Source: Woeseiaceae bacterium (GTDB lineage Bacteria; Pseudomonadota; Gammaproteobacteria; Steroidobacterales; Woeseiaceae). From it: 64,000 bases of DNA. Below, in pieces: positions 18,156 to 27,139 of the stretch. Each line of letters begins with the position of its first letter. Within the stretch, counting starts at the first letter, position 1. The DNA lies in NCBI GenBank assembly GCA_030066625.1, contig JASJBG010000001.1:28381-92380 (forward strand). Reading direction: 5' to 3'. Below the pieces are notes generated by a model. It was not told the DNA's origin, did no database searches, and was given only the letters and a program-made list of their open reading frames with translations. Position numbers and translations under genes: made by a program.

Positions 18156-20549
18156 GTGCACGATTTTGAAAAACTCGGCGCGTTCTACCTCGGCAAGCGC
18201 TACGACGATGATGCCGGCGCGCTGACCGACGATCTGGTCCTCTACGATTCCAAGGACCTGACGACCCATGCCGTGATCATCGGCATGACCGGCTCTGGCA
18301 AGACCGGCCTCGGCGTCGGCATCCTGGAGGAGGCCGCGCTTGATCACATCCCGGTTATTGCGATCGACCCGAAAGGAGACATGGGCAACCTGCTGCTCAC
18401 GTTTCCGAAGCTCGCCGCCGAGGACTTCCGGCCGTGGATCAACACGCGGGCGGCCACCGACAAAGGCCAGACGCCCGACGAATACGCGGCCGCGCAGGCT
18501 GCGCTTTGGAAGAAAGGGCTTGCGGGCTGGGGTCAGGACGGCAAGCGCATTCGCAAGCTGCGCAGCAACGTCGACCTTGCAATTTACACGCCCGGCAGCA
18601 ACGCAGGGCTGCCTGTGTCGGTACTACAGACCTTCGCGGCACCGGAGGCCGAACTCATCGACGACGTGGACCTGTATCGCGAGCGCGTGCAGGCAACGGC
18701 AACCAGCATACTGACGTTGATCGGTATTGATGCCGACCCCGTCGAAAGCCGTGAGCACATTCTCATCTCCCGGCTGCTGGACAACGCGTGGCGCGAGGGC
18801 CGCAACCTCGATGTAGCCGGCCTCATCGGCGAAATCCAGGACCCGCCGATCACGAAAATCGGCGTCATGACACTCGATGCGTTCTTCCCGGCGAAGGAAC
18901 GGTTCGCGCTTGCGATGCGCCTCAACAACCTGCTGGCCGCACCCGGCTTCGAAGCCTGGATGCAGGGCGAACCGCTTAGCGCGAAGAACTTGCTGTACAC
19001 GGCCGACGGCAAGCCGCGTATCTCGGTCATGTCGATCGCCCACCTTGACGATGCGGAGCGCATGTTCTTCGTGTCCATGCTGCTCAACGAGCTCATCGCC
19101 TGGATGCGCGCACAGCCGGGTACCTCGAGCCTGCGCGCGATCCTGTACATGGATGAGATCTTCGGCTACATGCCGCCGGTCGCAAACCCGCCGTCGAAGA
19201 AACTGTTCCTGACGCTGCTCAAACAGGCGCGTGCCTACGGCCTCGGCCTCGTACTCGCAACACAGAACCCGGTCGACCTTGATTACAAGGGCCTGTCCAA
19301 CACGGGCACCTGGTTCATCGGCCGCCTGCAGACAGAACGCGACAAGGCCCGGGTCATGGAGGGCCTCGAGGGCGCCAGCGACGGTGACTTCGACAAGCAG
19401 GCGATGGAGCGGACCCTCGCCGGGCTTGGCACGCGGCGCTTTCTCCTGCACAACGTGCACGAAGACGAGGCCGTCGTGTTCGGCACGCGCTGGGTGCTGT
19501 CCTACCTCGCTGGCCCGCTCACCCGCGAACACATTCGGACGCTGATGGGCAAGGCGCGCAAGGTGCTCACAGAGTCGCTTGCGGGCAAACCGGTCGCGAG
19601 GAAAAAGACCGTCGACGCCGCGCCGGCCCTGCCGCCAGATGTACCGCAGTTGTTCGTACCTGCCGTGACTGACGATATTGTTTACCACCCGCGGCTGCTG
19701 GCGGCGGCCGACATCGTCTTCTCCAACGCTCGCTATCACATCGAAGACGAGCGCGAGGCGCTCTATGCCGTTGAGTTCGAAGACGGTCCGGTTGACATCG
19801 ACTGGGACGCGGCCGAGCCGATGGCTATCTCGCTCGACGACCTCGATGACGACGGCGAAGACGACGCCCGCTTCGCCGAGCTACCCGCCGCCGCGGCTAA
19901 ACCCAGGGCATACGCGGCGTGGCGCCGCGAGTTCAAGCGCTGGGTGCGGCAGACGGAGACCATCTCGATCTACCGCAACAAGCGCTTCCGGCTGAATTCG
20001 AACCCGGGTGAGACCGAGGGCGAGTTTCGGGCCCGGCTGCAGGATGTTGCGAGCGAGAAACGCGACCTTGCGATCGCGAAGCTCCGCAAACGCTATGCGA
20101 CGAAGGTTACGACGCTCGAGAACCGGCTCATGCGGGCCAAGCAGGCCATCGACCGGGAGCGCCAGCAGTCGACGAAGAAAAAACTCGATACGGCCGTGTC
20201 ATTGGGCACCGCCATACTCGGCGCCGTGCTGGGTCGCAAGAAGCTCTCGAGCACTACCGCAACGAAGATCGGCACCGCGATCAAAACCGCCGGCGGCACG
20301 GGCAAAGAGGCTGCGGACGTTGAGCGCGCCGAGCAGACGGCCGCCAAGGTCAAAGCCGATCTCGCTGCGCTCAATGCGGCGCTGGAGAAAGAAGTCGCCG
20401 CGTTGGATACGAGCTTCGATGCGCAGAACGAGGAACTCGACGAGATCATCGTTCGCGCCAAGACCACGGACATCCACGTGCCCGCAATCGGTCTCGCCTG
20501 GCTACCTTACGCGAAGGATGAGAGGGGTCGCCTGCGACCCGCCTGGTAA
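18156..20549 (+). CDS. HerA/FtsK-superfamily-like ATPase with C-terminal coiled-coil/Gly-rich region
   Basis: Walker A IIGMTGSGKTGLGVGILEEA, IDPKGDMGNLLL, Walker B-like LRAILYMDEIFGYMPP, sensor-like LGLVLATQNPVDLDYKGLSNTGTWFIGRLQTERDK; long charged helical C-terminus; GTG start. Confidence 0.8.
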   Translation: MHDFEKLGAFYLGKRYDDDAGALTDDLVLYDSKDLTTHAVIIGMTGSGKTGLGVGILEEAALDHIPVIAIDPKGDMGNLLLTFPKLAAEDFRPWINTRAATDKGQTPDEYAAAQAALWKKGLAGWGQDGKRIRKLRSNVDLAIYTPGSNAGLPVSVLQTFAAPEAELIDDVDLYRERVQATATSILTLIGIDADPVESREHILISRLLDNAWREGRNLDVAGLIGEIQDPPITKIGVMTLDAFFPAKERFALAMRLNNLLAAPGFEAWMQGEPLSAKNLLYTADGKPRISVMSIAHLDDAERMFFVSMLLNELIAWMRAQPGTSSLRAILYMDEIFGYMPPVANPPSKKLFLTLLKQARAYGLGLVLATQNPVDLDYKGLSNTGTWFIGRLQTERDKARVMEGLEGASDGDFDKQAMERTLAGLGTRRFLLHNVHEDEAVVFGTRWVLSYLAGPLTREHIRTLMGKARKVLTESLAGKPVARKKTVDAAPALPPDVPQLFVPAVTDDIVYHPRLLAAADIVFSNARYHIEDEREALYAVEFEDGPVDIDWDAAEPMAISLDDLDDDGEDDARFAELPAAAAKPRAYAAWRREFKRWVRQTETISIYRNKRFRLNSNPGETEGEFRARLQDVASEKRDLAIAKLRKRYATKVTTLENRLMRAKQAIDRERQQSTKKKLDTAVSLGTAILGAVLGRKKLSSTTATKIGTAIKTAGGTGKEAADVERAEQTAAKVKADLAALNAALEKEVAALDTSFDAQNEELDEIIVRAKTTDIHVPAIGLAWLPYAKDERGRLRPAW

Positions 20550-20563
20550 GTCAAACCCGCCGG

Positions 20564-21451
20564 CTACTCGCCAAGACAGGCGCCCGCGTATGCCTTGATG
20601 ACGCCCGCGTTCTCGAGCTGGCACTCGTTGTCGTAGGTCACGCCGTCGAGGCCGCAGACCGGCGCGTACTCGCGCGGGCAGTTGCGGCCCTGGTCTTCGC
20701 AGACGCCGGCGTAGTCGATGCGGATACCGCGGCGCTCCGCCTGGCAGGCATTCGAATAAGTCATGCCGTCTGCCCCGCACACGGGCACGAACAGGTTAGG
20801 ACACGGCCGGACGTTGCAGATACCTTCCGTGAACGTCGAGATGCCTGCTTTGTCGGCGTGACACGCGTTATCGTAGGTGAAGCCATCGTCACCGCACACC
20901 GGCGCGAAGACTTTCGGACAGTTGTCGATGTCGCAGGCGCTCGCTCGCTGCACGGGCACGCGCTGCATGTTCGCCTCGCAGCGATTGATGTAGGTCCTGC
21001 CGTTCATTCCACAGACGGGCTCGCGGATACTGGGGCAACCACTGGCTGTGCACGCCCCCAGGCCGGCGATCTGCACGCCCGACTTCTCCGCAAAGCACTC
21101 GTTGATATAGGTGTTGCCATCAACGCCGCAGACCGGGTCGAAGCTCTCGGGGCAGCCCTCGCCCTCGGTCGACGCGTCCGGGCACGGCCCTTCGGCGACG
21201 ACCTCGATCCCGGCCGCTTCGGCGACGCAGGTGTTCGAGTAGGTCTGGCCATCGGCACCGCAGACCGGCCGGAAGTCCGCCGTGCACGGCGTTTCGGCAG
21301 CGGCCGGGGCGTCGGCGGCGGCAGTGGCGTCACCCTGGTTTCCGGTCTCGGCCTGGGCGAGCACGATGTCAGCGAACCTGACCGTGGTGTCGCTGGCGGT
21401 CGCTGTTGCCGGCAGGGCGACGGCGGCTAGAAGAAGGAGGTATTTACGCAT
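20564..21451 (-). CDS. secreted multi-domain Kazal-type serine protease inhibitor (six Kazal-like repeats)
   Basis: Signal peptide MRKYLLLLAAVALPATATA; six repeats of C-x7-C-G-x(D/N)G-x-T-Y-x-N-x-C-...-C. Confidence 0.9.
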   Translation of the reverse strand: MRKYLLLLAAVALPATATASDTTVRFADIVLAQAETGNQGDATAAADAPAAAETPCTADFRPVCGADGQTYSNTCVAEAAGIEVVAEGPCPDASTEGEGCPESFDPVCGVDGNTYINECFAEKSGVQIAGLGACTASGCPSIREPVCGMNGRTYINRCEANMQRVPVQRASACDIDNCPKVFAPVCGDDGFTYDNACHADKAGISTFTEGICNVRPCPNLFVPVCGADGMTYSNACQAERRGIRIDYAGVCEDQGRNCPREYAPVCGLDGVTYDNECQLENAGVIKAYAGACLGE

Positions 21452-21538
21452 GCTGACTGGATCGTCCTCGAGGTCCGATTCCCTTTAGAGTCCCCGAGTC
21501 CGAATAGTATCCCGGCAATTGTGACGCTGCACGGTCGA

Positions 21539-22318
21539 TCAGCGGCCGGTCAGCTCGCTGATCGGCACGAGCTCGATGCCCTCGGCGGCAAGGCGGGGCA
21601 ATTCTCGCTCGAGCAGGTCCAGCGTCGCGTCGTAGGGATGGCCGATAGCAACGGCCACGCCGCGCTCATGCGCCAGCCGCTTGAGGCGGGCGAACTCACG
21701 CTCGACCGTCTGCGCCGACCGGTCCGGGTCGAGGAACACGTCGCGCTTGATGGCGGGAACACCCGTCTCCGCGGCGATCTGCAGCGCGACGCTCAGGTGC
21801 GTCGTGTAGCTGTCGACGAAAAACAGCTCGTCCCGTGCGCTGAGCTCCTCCATGAGCCACTGCATGTGGCCGGGGTGCCGCGTCAGCAGGCTGCCGCGAT
21901 GGTTATTGACACCGATAGCGTGCGGCACCGATTCGAGCGCGGCGTCGAAGGTCTCGGCGAACGCCCGCCGGCTCATGTCGAGCGTGATGCTGTCAGGTTC
22001 ATCCTTGCCGTCCGCCTGGGTGGCCTGCATCGGCAGGTGCAGCAGAACTTCCTTGCCGCGGTCGGCGGCCGCGCCGGCGAGGCGTGTCGCCGCCGGCGTG
22101 CCGGGCAGGATGGCGCAGGCGACCGGACCCGGCAGATCCACGGCGCGCTGGCCGTTGCCAAGCGCGTAGCCGAGGTCGTCAATGATGATCGCGATACGAG
22201 CCACGGGCTCGGTCGCATCGGGCTGCATCGTCTCCAGCCTGGCCGTGGGGTCGGCGGCAGCGAGCACGGGCAACAGCGCCGCGAGCATCGCGGCCGGGCG
22301 AATGAAACGCAGGCTCAC
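21539..22318 (-). CDS. divergent polysaccharide deacetylase family protein (YibQ-like)
   Basis: IAIIIDDLGYALGNGQRAVDLPGPVACAILPGTPAATRLAGAAADRGKEVLLHLPMQ...GVNNHRGSLLT; next to envC and ctpA homologues. Confidence 0.9.
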   Translation of the reverse strand: MSLRFIRPAAMLAALLPVLAAADPTARLETMQPDATEPVARIAIIIDDLGYALGNGQRAVDLPGPVACAILPGTPAATRLAGAAADRGKEVLLHLPMQATQADGKDEPDSITLDMSRRAFAETFDAALESVPHAIGVNNHRGSLLTRHPGHMQWLMEELSARDELFFVDSYTTHLSVALQIAAETGVPAIKRDVFLDPDRSAQTVEREFARLKRLAHERGVAVAIGHPYDATLDLLERELPRLAAEGIELVPISELTGR

Positions 22319-23535
22319 TGGGCGTTGGAGTGCATGACGCCGCGGCGATGCAGGCGGTCGAGTGCCTCGACGAGCTGCGCATCGGCTTCGCGGCTGACTT
22401 CGCCGGTCAGGCTCAGGTTCGGGAAGCCCGGCGTGTCCTCGACGTAGACGTCGGGCGTAATGCCGGTCTCGTGGATCGAGTCGCCGGAGGGCGTGTAGTA
22501 GCGCGAAGTCGTGAGCTTGATCGCGCGACCCTTGGACAGGGGCATGACCGTCTGCACGAGGCCCTTGCCGAAGGTCTCTGTCCCCACGATTACCGCGCGG
22601 CCATGGTCCTGCAGGGCGCCGGCCACGATTTCCGATGCCGATGCAGAGCCGTTGTTGACGAGGACGACGATGTCGGCGCCGTCGAGGACGTCGCCGCGAT
22701 GCGCCGAGCGCGCGAAGCGCGCCTCGCTGGTGCGCCCGTCTGCGGACACGATCAGGCCAGCGTCGAGAAACAGGTCGGAAACGTCGACGGCGGCATCGAG
22801 TACGCCGCCGGGGTTGTTGCGCAGGTCGAGGATCAGCCCGTCGAGCATGCCCTCGTTCTCGTCCGACATCGTGTCGATGGCGCGACTGAGTTCGCGGGCC
22901 GTAGTCTCGCTGAACTGGTTCAGCCGCACGTAGCCGAAGGACGGTGACAGCAATTCGTGATGCACGCTCGCGACCCGCACGATCTCGCGGCGCATTTCGT
23001 GCAGGATCGCCTCGTCATCCCTCAGGACCGTGACGCTGACCTCCGAGCCGGGGCGGCCGCGCATGCGGCTCATGGTCTCGGAGAGCTTGCCGGGTTCGAC
23101 CGAGTGGCCATCCACGGCGATGATCTGGTCGCCCGAGCGGATACCCGAGCGCGCCGCCGGCGAACCGACGATGGGTGAGATGACCCGTATCGTGCCGTCG
23201 ATCTCGCCGACTTCGATACCGATGCCCGTGTAGCTGCCGGTGGTCGAGATGCGGATGTCGCGGTATTCCTCGGCGTCGAGGTACTGCGAGTGAGCGTCCA
23301 GGTCCGCGACCATGCCGCGAATCGCACTTTCCAGGAGTTCGGCGTCGTCGAGTGGCTCGACGTAGTCACGCTTGACGCGCTCCATCACCTCGGCGAACAG
23401 GCGCGCCTGCTCCCAGGCGAGTTCCTCGTCCTCGACGACGCGCTCGGCCGACAGCAGGCCGCCGCCGAGCGACAGGCTCAGGCCCATCACGGTCCCGATC
23501 ACGATAACCAGAATCGCTCTGGTTTTCAGTGACAT
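22315..23535 (-). CDS. ctpA: S41 family C-terminal processing peptidase
   Basis: PDZ segment (GIGIEVGEIDGTIRVISPIVGSPAARSGIRSGDQIIAVDG) and catalytic region VNNGSASASEIVAGALQDHGRAVIVGTETFGKGLVQT. Confidence 0.93.
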   Translation of the reverse strand: MSLKTRAILVIVIGTVMGLSLSLGGGLLSAERVVEDEELAWEQARLFAEVMERVKRDYVEPLDDAELLESAIRGMVADLDAHSQYLDAEEYRDIRISTTGSYTGIGIEVGEIDGTIRVISPIVGSPAARSGIRSGDQIIAVDGHSVEPGKLSETMSRMRGRPGSEVSVTVLRDDEAILHEMRREIVRVASVHHELLSPSFGYVRLNQFSETTARELSRAIDTMSDENEGMLDGLILDLRNNPGGVLDAAVDVSDLFLDAGLIVSADGRTSEARFARSAHRGDVLDGADIVVLVNNGSASASEIVAGALQDHGRAVIVGTETFGKGLVQTVMPLSKGRAIKLTTSRYYTPSGDSIHETGITPDVYVEDTPGFPNLSLTGEVSREADAQLVEALDRLHRRGVMHSNAQ

Positions 23536-23643
23536 ACATTACTCCCCGATCACAGGCGCGAGCGCCTGTACGCTTGGTAAAACAACATAGCACACGATTC
23601 CGCGACCGCCTACCGACAGCACCACGGAATAGCCGGCACGCGT

Positions 23644-24813
23644 TCAGTTGCCGGGGCGGCGAGTGACCCAGGTACGCGGATTGACCGGCTGAGTGCCCTT
23701 GCGGATCTCGAAATAGAGCCCGGCACGCGGCTGGCCGCCCGAATCGCCGACCGTCGCGATCGCGTCGCCCGGGGCCACCCAGTCGCCGGCGTTTTTCAGG
23801 ATCGTTTCGTTGTAACCGTAGAGCGTCATGTAGCCCTCGCCGTGATCGACGATGACGAGCAGGCCGAGGCCGGCAAGCCAGTCGGCGAAGGCGACGCGGC
23901 CATGGTAGACCGCACGGACCTCGCGGCCGCGCGGGGCTTCGAGCACGACGCCGTTCCACTTCAGCGAGTCACCGACGCGCGGCTGGCCGAAGTCGTGAAC
24001 GAGCGTGCCCGCGACCGGCCAGGTCAGGCGGCCGCGGTGCTGGCTGAACGGGTCCTCGGACGTGATCGGATAGTCGGAGAGAATGCTCGTCAACTCGGCG
24101 ATCAGCCGCGCGAGATCCTGCTCCTCGGCAGCCAGCCGATCGATCTCGCGACCCTCGTCGGCGATCCGTGTCTTCAGCGAGACGAGCAGCGTCTTTCGCT
24201 CCTCCTGCGCCGCATCGAGCGTCGACAGCTCGGCGTAACGTTCGCGGGCGATTTCCTCGAGCCTGGCCTCCTCGGCGGCAACCTCGCCGCGCAGCCGCGC
24301 GAGCTCGTTGATGCGGTCGCGGACCAGCTCGATGTTGCCGGCGCGATAGTCGTTCAGGTAGCCGTACCAGGTCATCAGCCGGCCCAGCGTTGCCGGGTCC
24401 TGCTGGTTGAGCATCAGCTTGACGCGCTCCTGCCCGCCGCTCATGTAGGCCGCCCGCAGTTGGTCGCCCAGCGTCTGCGACTCTTCAGCGAGCTCGGCTT
24501 CACGCTCGTCGATGGTCCGGTCCAGCTCGACACGCCGATTCTCGGTGTAGGACCGCTCGCGTTCGAGCTCCTTCAGGCGGATACGCCGGGTCGAGATCGT
24601 AACCTCCGCCTTCTCGAGCTCGGCCGTCAGCCGGTCGCGTTCCCGCGCCGCCGAGTCCATGCTCTGCTTGAGCTCGCTGATGCGCTCCCGCACCTCCTCG
24701 AGCTCCTGCTCCTTGATCTTGGCGAGCTCGGCCTCGTCCGCACTGGCGGCTCCCGGGATCGCCTGCAGGAGGCCGATGGCGACGGTGGCGCAGGCGACAA
24801 GGCGTAGCTTCAT
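23644..24813 (-). CDS. envC: EnvC-like murein hydrolase activator with degenerate LytM domain
   Basis: Signal peptide, coiled coil, LytM fold with non-catalytic KWNGVVLEAP and LYFEIRKG in place of the metal-binding His motifs; start moved to MKLRLVACATVAIGLLQ. Confidence 0.88.
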   Translation of the reverse strand: MKLRLVACATVAIGLLQAIPGAASADEAELAKIKEQELEEVRERISELKQSMDSAARERDRLTAELEKAEVTISTRRIRLKELERERSYTENRRVELDRTIDEREAELAEESQTLGDQLRAAYMSGGQERVKLMLNQQDPATLGRLMTWYGYLNDYRAGNIELVRDRINELARLRGEVAAEEARLEEIARERYAELSTLDAAQEERKTLLVSLKTRIADEGREIDRLAAEEQDLARLIAELTSILSDYPITSEDPFSQHRGRLTWPVAGTLVHDFGQPRVGDSLKWNGVVLEAPRGREVRAVYHGRVAFADWLAGLGLLVIVDHGEGYMTLYGYNETILKNAGDWVAPGDAIATVGDSGGQPRAGLYFEIRKGTQPVNPRTWVTRRPGN

Positions 24814-24892
24814 GGGCGCAGAGTAGGGGTATAATGCCGCTTTTGCCACCCGAGCGGCGCGGAATCCCGCCCGCGGAATTCGACACATACCC

Positions 24893-25336
24893 ATGGACAG
24901 ACTGTTGGAGTTTGCCGGCAACAATACGCTGCTGGTCTTCGCACTCGTGACCAGCTTTTTCCTGGTCATCGTCACGGAACTCAGGCGCAAGGCCGGTGAA
25001 GTGACCTCCGTGCTTGCCGGGGATGCCGTCAAGCTCATCAACAATGACGCCGTCGTCGTCGATCTCCGCAGCGCCGAATCCTATGCACGCGGTCACATCG
25101 TCAACGCCCGCAACATTCCGTTCGACGAACTCGACGCCCGGCTCGACAAGCTGTCGAATCTGAAGGGCAAGCCGGTCGTCGCCGTGTGTGATGCCGGGAT
25201 TACGTCGACGAAGGCCGTCGACAAGCTCAAGAAAGCCGGCTTCGAAAGCGTCTACAGCCTGAAGGGCGGTATGACGGGCTGGAGCCAGGACGGTCTGCCC
25301 ATCGTCACCGGCAAGAAGACCAAGCAAAAGAAATAG
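24893..25336 (+). CDS. membrane-anchored rhodanese-like protein (YibN-like)
   Basis: N-terminal TM; VVVDLRSAESYARGHIVNARNIPFDEL; VCDAGITSTKAVDKLKKAGFESVYSLKGGMTGW. Confidence 0.92.
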   Translation: MDRLLEFAGNNTLLVFALVTSFFLVIVTELRRKAGEVTSVLAGDAVKLINNDAVVVDLRSAESYARGHIVNARNIPFDELDARLDKLSNLKGKPVVAVCDAGITSTKAVDKLKKAGFESVYSLKGGMTGWSQDGLPIVTGKKTKQKK

Positions 25337-25340
25337 CACG

Positions 25341-25598
25341 ATGAGCGCGATCAAAATCTACGGCAACGATATGTGCGCCTACTGCGGTGCGGCACGCATG
25401 CTGCTGACGAAGAAAGGCGTCAGTTTCGAGGACATCCTCATCAACAAAGACCCCGACGCACTGGCCGAACTGCGCTCGAAGACCGAACGGACCTCGGTGC
25501 CGCAGGTCTTCATAGGTGACGTCCACGTCGGTGGATTCGACGATCTCTGTGAGCTGGACAAGTCCGGCGAACTCGACAAGCTGCTCGCGGCGCTGTAG
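25341..25598 (+). CDS. grxC: glutaredoxin 3
   Basis: CAYCGAARMLLTKKGVSFEDI, TSVPQVFIGDVHVGGFDDL. Confidence 0.92.
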   Translation: MSAIKIYGNDMCAYCGAARMLLTKKGVSFEDILINKDPDALAELRSKTERTSVPQVFIGDVHVGGFDDLCELDKSGELDKLLAAL

Positions 25599-25631
25599 CC
25601 GCGGGCCTCAAGACCAACCAGGAAAGTACCA

Positions 25632-26108
25632 ATGGCTGAAGAACAGGACGACAAGCGCCTCTCGATTATCAAAATCTACCTGAAGGACTTCTCCTTCGAA
25701 TCGCCGCAGTCGCCCGGCGTGTTTCGTGCGGACGAGTGGTCGCCCAAGACCAATCTAAACCTGCGCAGCTCGCAGTCGGTGGTCGAGGACGACTATCACG
25801 AGATAATCCTCACCATTACCGTCGAGGCGAAAGACAAGGACTCGGACAAGACTCTGTTCCTCGTCGAGCTGCAGCAGGCAGGCCTTTTCGAGATCAAGGG
25901 CTACACGCAGGAAGAGTTCGGCATGCTGGCCGGCAGTTTCTGCCCCAACATCCTGTTCCCTTACGCGCGTGAGTCCATTGCCGGCATCATCCAGAAGGGC
26001 GGCTTCCCCGAGTTCGTCCTGCAGCCGATCAACTTCGACGCGCTGTACCAGCAGGGCCAAGAGCAGCAGGCCGCCGACGCGGTCGCCGGCGGCCAGTCGG
26101 TCAACTAG
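25632..26108 (+). CDS. secB: protein-export chaperone SecB
   Basis: IYLKDFSFESPQSPGVF, FLVELQQAGLFEIKGYTQEE, CPNILFPYARESIAGIIQKGGFPEFVLQPINFDALY. Confidence 0.95.
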   Translation: MAEEQDDKRLSIIKIYLKDFSFESPQSPGVFRADEWSPKTNLNLRSSQSVVEDDYHEIILTITVEAKDKDSDKTLFLVELQQAGLFEIKGYTQEEFGMLAGSFCPNILFPYARESIAGIIQKGGFPEFVLQPINFDALYQQGQEQQAADAVAGGQSVN

Positions 26109-26117
26109 GGGGCGCCG

Positions 26118-27131
26118 ATCGCTGAGCCATCGATTGCGGTCCTGGGCGCCGGCTCATGGGGCACGGCGCTGGCGCTGCAGTTCGCGCGCTCAGGCGCCGA
26201 GGTCCGGCTATGGGGCCGTGACCCCGGCCAGATTGCCGCAATGGCGGGCGCGCGCGTCAACGAACGCTACCTGCCCGGCGCCGTTTTTCCCGACAACTTG
26301 ACGCCTGTCGATTCCCTCGAGCGCTGTCTCGACGGAGTGCGCGACGTGCTCGTGTCGGTGCCGAGCCACGCGCTTCGCGAGACGCTCGTCGCCTGCGAAC
26401 CGCTCCTGGCCGAGGACGCCCGCGTCTGCTGGGCGACCAAGGGCTTCGAACTGCACACGGGCAAACTGCCGCACCAGGTTGTTGCCGAGGTGCTGGGCGA
26501 AGACCGGCCGATGGCCGTGTTGTCAGGCCCGACCTTCGCGGCCGAAGTCGGCGAAGGCCTGCCGACGGCGATGACCGTTGCGGGCAACGACGAAGACTTC
26601 GCGCAGGCGCTCGCCGTTGCGCTGTCGAGCGAGCGCTTCCGCGCCTACACCTCGAACGACATGATCGGCGTCGAGGTCGGCGGCGCCGTCAAAAACGTGC
26701 TGGCGATCGGCGCGGGCATGTCCGACGGACTCGGTTTCGGCGCGAATACACGTATCGCACTGATCACGCGCGGGCTCGTCGAGATGACCCGGCTGGGCGT
26801 CGCGCTCGGTGCCTCGCAGGAGACTTTCATGGGGCTCGCGGGCATGGGCGACCTGGTGCTGACGTGCACCGATAATCTGTCGCGGAACCGGCGCATGGGC
26901 CTGGCGCTCGCCAGCGGCAAGACCACCGAGGAAGCGCAGATCGAGATCGGCCAGGTCGTGGAAGGCGTCATGGCGGCGGAAGCCGTGCACGAGGTCGCGG
27001 ACGAGCTCGGTATCGAGATGCCGATCTGCCAGCAGGTCTACCGAATCCTCTACGAGGGGCTGTCGCCACGCGAAGCAGTGGGCGCACTCATGAACCGCGA
27101 GCTCCGCGCGGAGAGCGACGAACCGGCGTAG
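26118..27131 (+). CDS. gpsA: NAD(P)-dependent glycerol-3-phosphate dehydrogenase; apparent non-canonical ATC start
   Basis: Reading frame upstream of the tracked ATG (26241) continues as IAEPSIAVLGAGSWGTALALQFARSGAEVRLWGRDPGQIAAM...; no ATG/GTG/TTG between the secB stop and the Rossmann motif. Confidence 0.88.
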   Translation: MAEPSIAVLGAGSWGTALALQFARSGAEVRLWGRDPGQIAAMAGARVNERYLPGAVFPDNLTPVDSLERCLDGVRDVLVSVPSHALRETLVACEPLLAEDARVCWATKGFELHTGKLPHQVVAEVLGEDRPMAVLSGPTFAAEVGEGLPTAMTVAGNDEDFAQALAVALSSERFRAYTSNDMIGVEVGGAVKNVLAIGAGMSDGLGFGANTRIALITRGLVEMTRLGVALGASQETFMGLAGMGDLVLTCTDNLSRNRRMGLALASGKTTEEAQIEIGQVVEGVMAAEAVHEVADELGIEMPICQQVYRILYEGLSPREAVGALMNRELRAESDEPA

Positions 27132-27139
27132 GAGAAAGC

